From Siphonodentalium dalli (lineage: Eukaryota > Mollusca > Scaphopoda > Gadilida > Siphonodentaliidae), in assembly GCA_032622095.1 (NCBI GenBank), contig CP136061.1, positions 198,014,935 through 198,078,934 on the forward strand: a stretch of 64,000 nt of DNA, written 5' to 3'. Positions within the stretch are counted from its first letter, which is position 1; each line of letters begins with the position of its first letter. The notes below the pieces were generated by a model that ran no database searches, was not told where the DNA came from, and saw nothing but the letters and a program-made list of their open reading frames with translations. Made by a program: the position numbers and the translations under genes. Below are positions 58,301 to 64,000 of the stretch, in pieces.

Positions 58301-58489
58301 GTAATAAATTCAAAAAGGCGAGGATGATCCTACAGGGAGGTAATCTCAATCACTTGAATATCCTAATTTTTAGGATATTCAAGTGATTGAGATTACCTCC
58401 CTGGAGGATCATCCTGACCATTTTTAGGATATTCAAGTGATTGAGATTACCCCCCTGGAGGATCATCCTCGCCTTTTTGAATTTATTAC
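58301..58489. mobile_element. Palindromic element with a duplicated arm
   Basis: Outer arms 58301-58365 and 58425-58489 are inverted copies (GTAATAAATTCAAAAAGGCG at one end, its inverse at the other). Between them lies an extra partial arm, 58371-58415, which also pairs with the left arm (46 of about 46 bp with one mismatch, 5-base loop). So one left arm has two possible right partners. No coding. Confidence 0.9.
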
Positions 58490-59331
58490 CTCATTACTCA
58501 ATCACATTAAATATGGTCACGAGCATTTCTCTCACCAGTGTCACACCCGTTGACATCAACTTCCCCACACCCAACGTGTCCCTCACTATAGTAATCCATG
58601 TTGACAACTTACAAAGGGGAACTAAATGCACACGCACAAATCTGGAACACTAAACCTCAGCACAGCACCTCAGCTCGCAAACAAAGAGAGAGATAGCGCG
58701 GATCCTCATTATCCGCGCACCCTACCACCAGTAGGCACTAACAAGAAGAACTTTAATTAGTCGCCTCCAATTTATGTTAAATGTTGTGCTTGTCTGATGC
58801 TGATGTAAAGATTCTTGGTGGTAATGGAATTCCAATATATTTTCCTTGGACTCTTTAATGCATACCAGTAGCTTGTTCAATTTATATAATTATATAATAC
58901 ACACGCTTCACACATCTCAATGATATAGTGAAATTAATACACAAAATAATAGAAAAAAATCTTCAAGGTGACATGCAGCAGTTTTTAGAGTGATCTGGGC
59001 CCCACATATTAATGTTCCATGATCTCAAAAAGTCGAAACCCGAAGGTTGTGTTTGTGTAACAACCACACTTTTCAGTTAGATGAGAATCCTTCCTATATT
59101 TCACAAGCGGCATATTCACGTCGCACAATAGGCCTATAGCACATAGGGGATAGCCCCAAAATTGTCTATCAGATTTTTTAAATAATTTTGAGACATGCGG
59201 TGAACTGGTCAAATCCTATCATTGGCTCTGTATCCAATTATAAGATACACTTTGTAAAAGAATAAATACATGTATCACTTGACTTATCATCTTGCTGAAA
59301 TATGATATGTGTTGGGAGAAATGAACAGCGA

Positions 59332-59835
59332 GGCACGTGAGGCCTTAGTTGTCGAAAATATTCATATTTGTTCCAATCACCGTAAACAGAAAAACATTAA
59401 AACGCATACAGTTTCGTTCATATATACCATGACCATAGCGTAAACAGCATGTTATCATAAAGATTTAAAATACTTTACCTAAGCAAAAGCCTGATTGTGT
59501 TACAGAAGACAGCACAATGCTGCTGGCTAATCACACACAAATGGCATAAACGCTCTTTATTCGTTCCATATCAGGAATTCACCAACAAAGAACGCTCTTT
59601 ATGTTTACCATCATAATAAAAACAAACACCAGAAACGTAACTTTTTATGCGTTTGTTTACATAACAATGGTAAAATATATGACAATAACATACTGTTTAT
59701 GCGATATTTCTTATTTGTATACGGACAAAGTCTGTCTACATTTTGTTGTTCTTTCTGTTTGTGGCGGTTTTTGACGGGTGGAAATATTTTCACAGGATAG
59801 CCACCGCCGCCAAGGCCAACCGTGTCTTTAACCTC
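59332..59835 (+). repeat. 500-bp interspersed repeat, copy B
   Basis: Inverted relative to copy A at 53958-54460 and in the same orientation as copy C. Landmarks GCCTGATTGTGTTACAGAAGAC, AAACGCTCTTTATT, ACGCTCTTTATGTTTACC and GGCGGTTTTTGACGG. The copies A and B enclose a 4.9-kb segment. Confidence 0.9.
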
Positions 59836-60208
59836 AATCAGTGATGTCACAAAAATTTGGGGAGATAGGTAATGAAGTTTTCGGTCAAAATGCAAAACCT
59901 ATCTCAAAACATTGACATGTTACGCTGCACATCAGCAGATAAGCGCATTTATAAAATAGCACGATTGCAGGATATGTTGGCTGACCAAATGGACAACCAA
60001 TTAAATTCATTATTTTGGCAAATGATGAAACCAGTTGCATATGTCACCTTTAACTGTAGATTCAAGATCCAAACATTTTCAACGTATTATTCAGGTTTCT
60101 AAATGTATGCATTCAATATGTGATTACATGGTAATTTCAATTATAATGTCAAAGAACGTTTCATAATTTTATAGCGAACTGCTTGGTTCAGTAAAACGTT
60201 TTTAGTTT

Positions 60209-60347
60209 AGTTGTGGTGGATTGATGGTAACATGGTGTGACATTGACGACTTCGGGTTTATGTTCAACCAATTCGCAAAGCAATGAGGTTGAACATACAC
60301 TAGAAGATGTCAATGGCATGCCATGTTACCGCCAATCCACCACAATA
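60209..60347. repeat. Hairpin with nested inner stem
   Basis: Outer stem GTTGTGGTGGATTG-TGGTAACATGG pairs with its inverse at 60309-60347. An inner stem TATGTTCAACC / GGTTGAACATA lies at 60259-60296. Together they could fold as one long interrupted hairpin. Confidence 0.85.
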
Positions 60348-60500
60348 GCGTATATGTTCTACCAACAGTCCTGGTCATTCACATTAATTTGGCACTTATT
60401 CCGAAGAATGATCAGCAGAAAATGTCAAAATCTCATATACCTCTCTCCAACACAAATGACGTCATGAAAAGGCCATCGAGAGACGATGGAACTGTCTTGG

Positions 60501-61073
60501 TTTCCGTTATGTTGATGCTCCAGATGTAAACATAGAATATGTTGCGCAACTCTTTGATCAAAGACACGTTTTCTTACTGGGAGCGGAACATTGAATGAAT
60601 TTTAACCTGGTCACCATGTTAAGAGAATTTCCTGCAGTACATACACATGTACATAAGTGCAAACTGTGCGTACGATGCTGAACCTTTAATCCTTAGTACG
60701 AACACCAAACTACACTGACTCAAGCTCAGACTCATTTATGTGCTTGTTGTGTTGAACTTCTTCTCTGTACTTCCAATGTAGTTCCAAACATGTTTCCGTT
60801 ATGTTGATGACTCCAGATGTAAACATGGGATATGTTGCGCGACTTTCTTACCAACCAAAGATGTGGTTTCTTACTGGAAGCGGAACATTGTATGACTTTC
60901 ATCCTAGTCACCATGTTAGAGAATTTCCTGCTATACATACACATGTACATGGATGCAACCTGTGGGTATGATGTTGAGCCTTTAATTCTTAGTATGAACA
61001 TCGAATTACACTACCCGAAGCTCAGAGATCGGGATAATATTCTTCTCTGTAGTTCCAATGTAGTTCCAAACAT
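60501..61073. repeat. Tandem duplication, about 290-bp unit, two copies
   Basis: Copies 60501-60792 and 60793-61073 both run from TTTCCGTTATGTTGATG through TTCTTACTGG-AGCGGAACATTG to AATGTAGTTCCAAACATG. Identity is clearly lower than in the 47.4 kb duplication, so it is older. Confidence 0.9.
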
Positions 61074-61789
61074 GTTCCTACCTGCAAATAAGGGCCAAAC
61101 GAGATGATGTACATGTACATTAATAAAAGTGTTAATGTAGCTCAGCTTGGACATGAGATATAATTCTCACAGAACATCATGGAATGATGAAGGTGGAAAT
61201 TTCCAGTGATGGATTGAAGCGTATACCTTCTGTTAAGCAGATTCGTATATCACACATTGTTCTAGGCCTTTGCCGACCCATTACAACAGGATTGGGTGCC
61301 CAAAATTGGTTATAACCAAACCGTAATATTCAGAATTTGTCATGTTTTTGTACATTAATTATATTTCGGAAAATGCTCAAAGATCTAATTAAATCTAAAA
61401 CAGCATTGGACGTAACAATAATCAGTGCCATTGTAGCTACATGTACATATAACATTAAATACTAGCAGAGCATTATTTTTGTAAATATCTGGTGGAATTT
61501 CTGAAGATATTTTTGGCATGCCTGCATTATTGATTGGAGTACCTGTACACAAAAACCGACGTGGCTCTATGTCAGGGTTAATGGAAGAGCTACTGGACAT
61601 TCGTAAACTAGATGCCAAGATGGTCAAGGGCATAACCCGGGACCATTTAGTTTATGAATGTCCGGTAGCCTACGGTAGCGAGTCCAATAAGTTATAACCG
61701 ACTTAAACAGTTTTATAATATGCAAGGAGAAAGTACATTGATCCAATACATGCATAAATTTCAGGCACGTATGGCATTTTTTCCCTTTC

Positions 61790-62215
61790 GATCATTTTTT
61801 GTACCCACCCACCCCCACCGCCAAATTTGTTTCCATATTTTCGGCAGTTTTTTCCGACCATTTTTTGACACCCACCCCCCCTTTTAACACTAAAACAGAG
61901 ATTTGCGGGGGGAAATTCACTGTAACATGAGTAATTTTTAGGTTATTCGGCCAAAAAAACATGGCTGCCAGCGGCCATCTTGGATTTGCAACAAAATACA
62001 ACACGATAACTGCCTGCAGTCAGTTTACAGTTAGAATTACATTATTTCTCTCATTCAAAGTGGTTTTGAAGCCCAACTCATTGCCAAAACACTAAAAAAC
62101 AAGCAGGAATTTTTTTTTTTAGTTGCGGAAAAAATTGCTTGTTGGTGGCTTTGACCACCCACCCACCCTGGCATACTTGTCAAAAAAAAACAATTCACCC
62201 CCCCCCCCGATACAT
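61790..62215. other. C-rich and poly-C segments with a YY1-like repeat block
   Basis: ACCCACCC runs at 61803 and 62155, a poly-C run at 62199-62208 and a single AACATGGCTGCCAGCGGCCA block at 61957. Short minus-strand frames here are low-complexity by-products. Confidence 0.6.
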
Positions 62216-62884
62216 GCTGCTTTTTCTGACAAGGAATTGTATTACATAAACAAGGGGGTTTATAAGCAATATGCTGATGATTGATATTTCTTGAATAGAG
62301 ATCCCCGTGGCGTGGGAGTTCGTAGTGCAAACATTGGGAGACATGACCATTCTAGATTACAAAATGACGGTAGGGGTAACAATATCATGAATATAACGAA
62401 ACATATACAATAAATGGTACATGTAATTATTTCTCATTAGATAGTAGCACAAATGATGTGAGCTGTTTTTAAAGCTCATTTGGTTGTGATTTAAAGAACG
62501 ATTTTTAAGTTATGACCATTGAAATTTCGTCAAATATATATGCCAAACAATTATCGACTTTTTTCAAAATACGTCTATCCTTTTGTGATATTTCTTTTTG
62601 CTCATAATAAGTAGACTAATTGGGGTCAGTTAAGTGGATGTTTCGTTTCATTTATCACAATTTTAACTATCATTGATTGATTTTATAGAATATAGCCATT
62701 TTCAAGGAATTTTGACACGAGTTTGACCATTTAAAAACAAAATTCTGGGCTTTGCCCCATACACCTCAGAAATTCTTATGTAGAATAGTACACAGAAATA
62801 GAAAATCAAAATAGTAATTTCTCCATCTCCGGGTGACAGCTACCTCAGCCACAACACGGTCTAATCAGTAAAGATCACTGGCAT

Positions 62885-63015
62885 ATGGAGCCTCACATAT
62901 TATTAATTGATATATAAGAGAATGCACTGGCTTACAAGGTCATGGTAAATATTGTTAGGCCAATGTGTTATCTTGTATTGGCGGGGGAGACTCTTATATA
63001 AGAGAATGCATTGGC
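62885..63015. repeat. Degraded relative of the TTAA palindromic family
   Basis: TATATAAGAGAATGCA-TGGC occurs twice (62920 and 62996) around GGCCAATG. The same inner sequence is found in the elements at 34174 and 43899. The element ends cannot be placed. Confidence 0.5.
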
Positions 63016-63237
63016 ACAGGATTTTCCCAACTCAATATCATCAAATGATAGACCCCCCTTTACCCTAGATGGGAAGATTCAACAGATCTATCATGTTTGT
63101 TGCATAAATTCGCTCCATTGATAGTAGACCTTGTCTGTGCAAGAATTTGCTGATGATAATGGGATTTGACATGAAAGTCATCTGATACTCAGTATTATCT
63201 GGAGAACATTAAAGGCAAGAGCGGCGTTCGTTGCAGG

Positions 63238-63735
63238 AATATTTCTATTTGTTCAAATCGCCATCAACGGAAGGAACACCAAAATACATACAGTTCCGCT
63301 CATATGCCAAACATAATCAGAGCGTAAATATAACATTGTCGTCAAGACGTACGATGGTGTACAAAAACAAGAACCTGCTTGTGTTACAGCAGTTGTGCTT
63401 CTGTTTACACAACACAACGTAATTTATTGGTTATTCACACACAAATTATATAAACGCTCTTTATTATTTCCATATCGGGAAAAGAGTAACAAATAACGCT
63501 CTTTATGTTTACCATATCCGGATCTAAACAAAAGTCAGAAAACGTAACTTTTTTGGCTTCTGTTTACATAACAAGGGGAAAACATTTACAATAGCATACT
63601 GTTTTTGCCATATTTCTGATTGGGATAAGAACAAAGTCTGTCTATATTTTACTATTATTTCTGTTTATGGTGGTTTTTGACCGAGGTGAATATTTAAACA
63701 GCAAACCCACCTCCAAGGCCGCCCATATCTTCAAC
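63238..63735 (+). repeat. 500-bp interspersed repeat, copy C
   Basis: Third copy, same orientation as copy B. Keeps TTGTGTTACAGCAGT, ACGCTCTTTATTATT, ACGCTCTTTATGTTTACC and TGGTGGTTTTTGACCG. More diverged than A and B are from each other. Confidence 0.85.
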
Positions 63736-64000
63736 TCTTTCTATACCGGTACTTATGTATTTTCCCTAAGTTATGAAAGTATACATTGGAATTTCCTGTT
63801 ATTAATCTGGAGGTGTGTTCATGAAAAAAATAAGCACATAATAACAGATAATACCGGTACAAAAGAGTTATTTAATTGAAGGACATGTTCACATAATAAC
63901 TTATAAGTTCCAATAAACCAAAGGTTGTTTGTTGAACTTATTACCTGTATATTTTCTAATGGAACTACTCGTCAATGACGATTTAGAATAAAAATAGTTA

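Overview
The window is eukaryotic nuclear DNA from an animal, most likely a marine invertebrate. It is AT-rich, gene-poor and intron-rich. It carries a broken LINE reverse transcriptase, many short palindromic DNA transposons, and very frequent TACATGTA and TACCGGTA palindromes. That repeat style is familiar from molluscs and other lophotrochozoans, but the taxon is inferred from style only. No bacterial operon, CRISPR array or rRNA gene is visible, and no intact tRNA gene was recognised.

Coding content is small. Three minus-strand exons (9592-9682, 8428-8589, 5424-5713) join in compatible phases and encode parts of two consecutive MAM domains of a secreted or cell-surface protein. A plus-strand terminal exon (42687-42892) encodes a short tryptophan-led Myb/SANT-like segment and stop; its 3' UTR ends near an AATAAA at 43751. 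A possible two-exon gene start lies at about 17300-17950 behind ETS-like and YY1-like motifs, and a possible ATGGCGG-type first exon lies at 48616. The left edge (1-900) is a frameshifted LINE reverse transcriptase. Other open frames have no recognisable product.

The rest is repeats. Layout: 1-2.4 kb LINE relic and a palindromic element; 2.4-9.7 kb MAM exons and long introns; 9.9-11.5 kb a foldback transposon; 13.1-16.0 kb tandem arrays of about 140 bp ending in GACA microsatellites; 16.3-23.6 kb hairpin elements, one possible hAT-like nest and the 17.3 kb candidate gene; 24.1-26.4 kb arrays carrying YY1-like motifs; 27.3-35.3 kb a tandem array of about 830-bp units, invaded by a second foldback element, a TTAA-flanked piggyBac-like element and mariner-like fragments; 35.6-37.6 kb inverted relatives of the array; 38-43 kb mostly unique DNA with the Myb-like exon; 43.9-46.4 kb a 2.5-kb palindrome with TTAA-type ends; 47-51 kb a tRNA-like SINE head, a 145-bp duplication and an inverted-repeat pair; 53-64 kb degenerate palindromic repeat fields, a 500-bp repeat in three copies and more hairpins.

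The strongest observation is the pair of foldback elements (9917-11490 and 27379-28576, in opposite orientation). Each is bounded by tandem 16-bp repeats in inverted orientation and flanked by a perfect 8-bp target duplication. For the second copy the empty site can be read in sibling units of the surrounding array. The architecture matches the sea-urchin TU-type foldback elements as I remember them.
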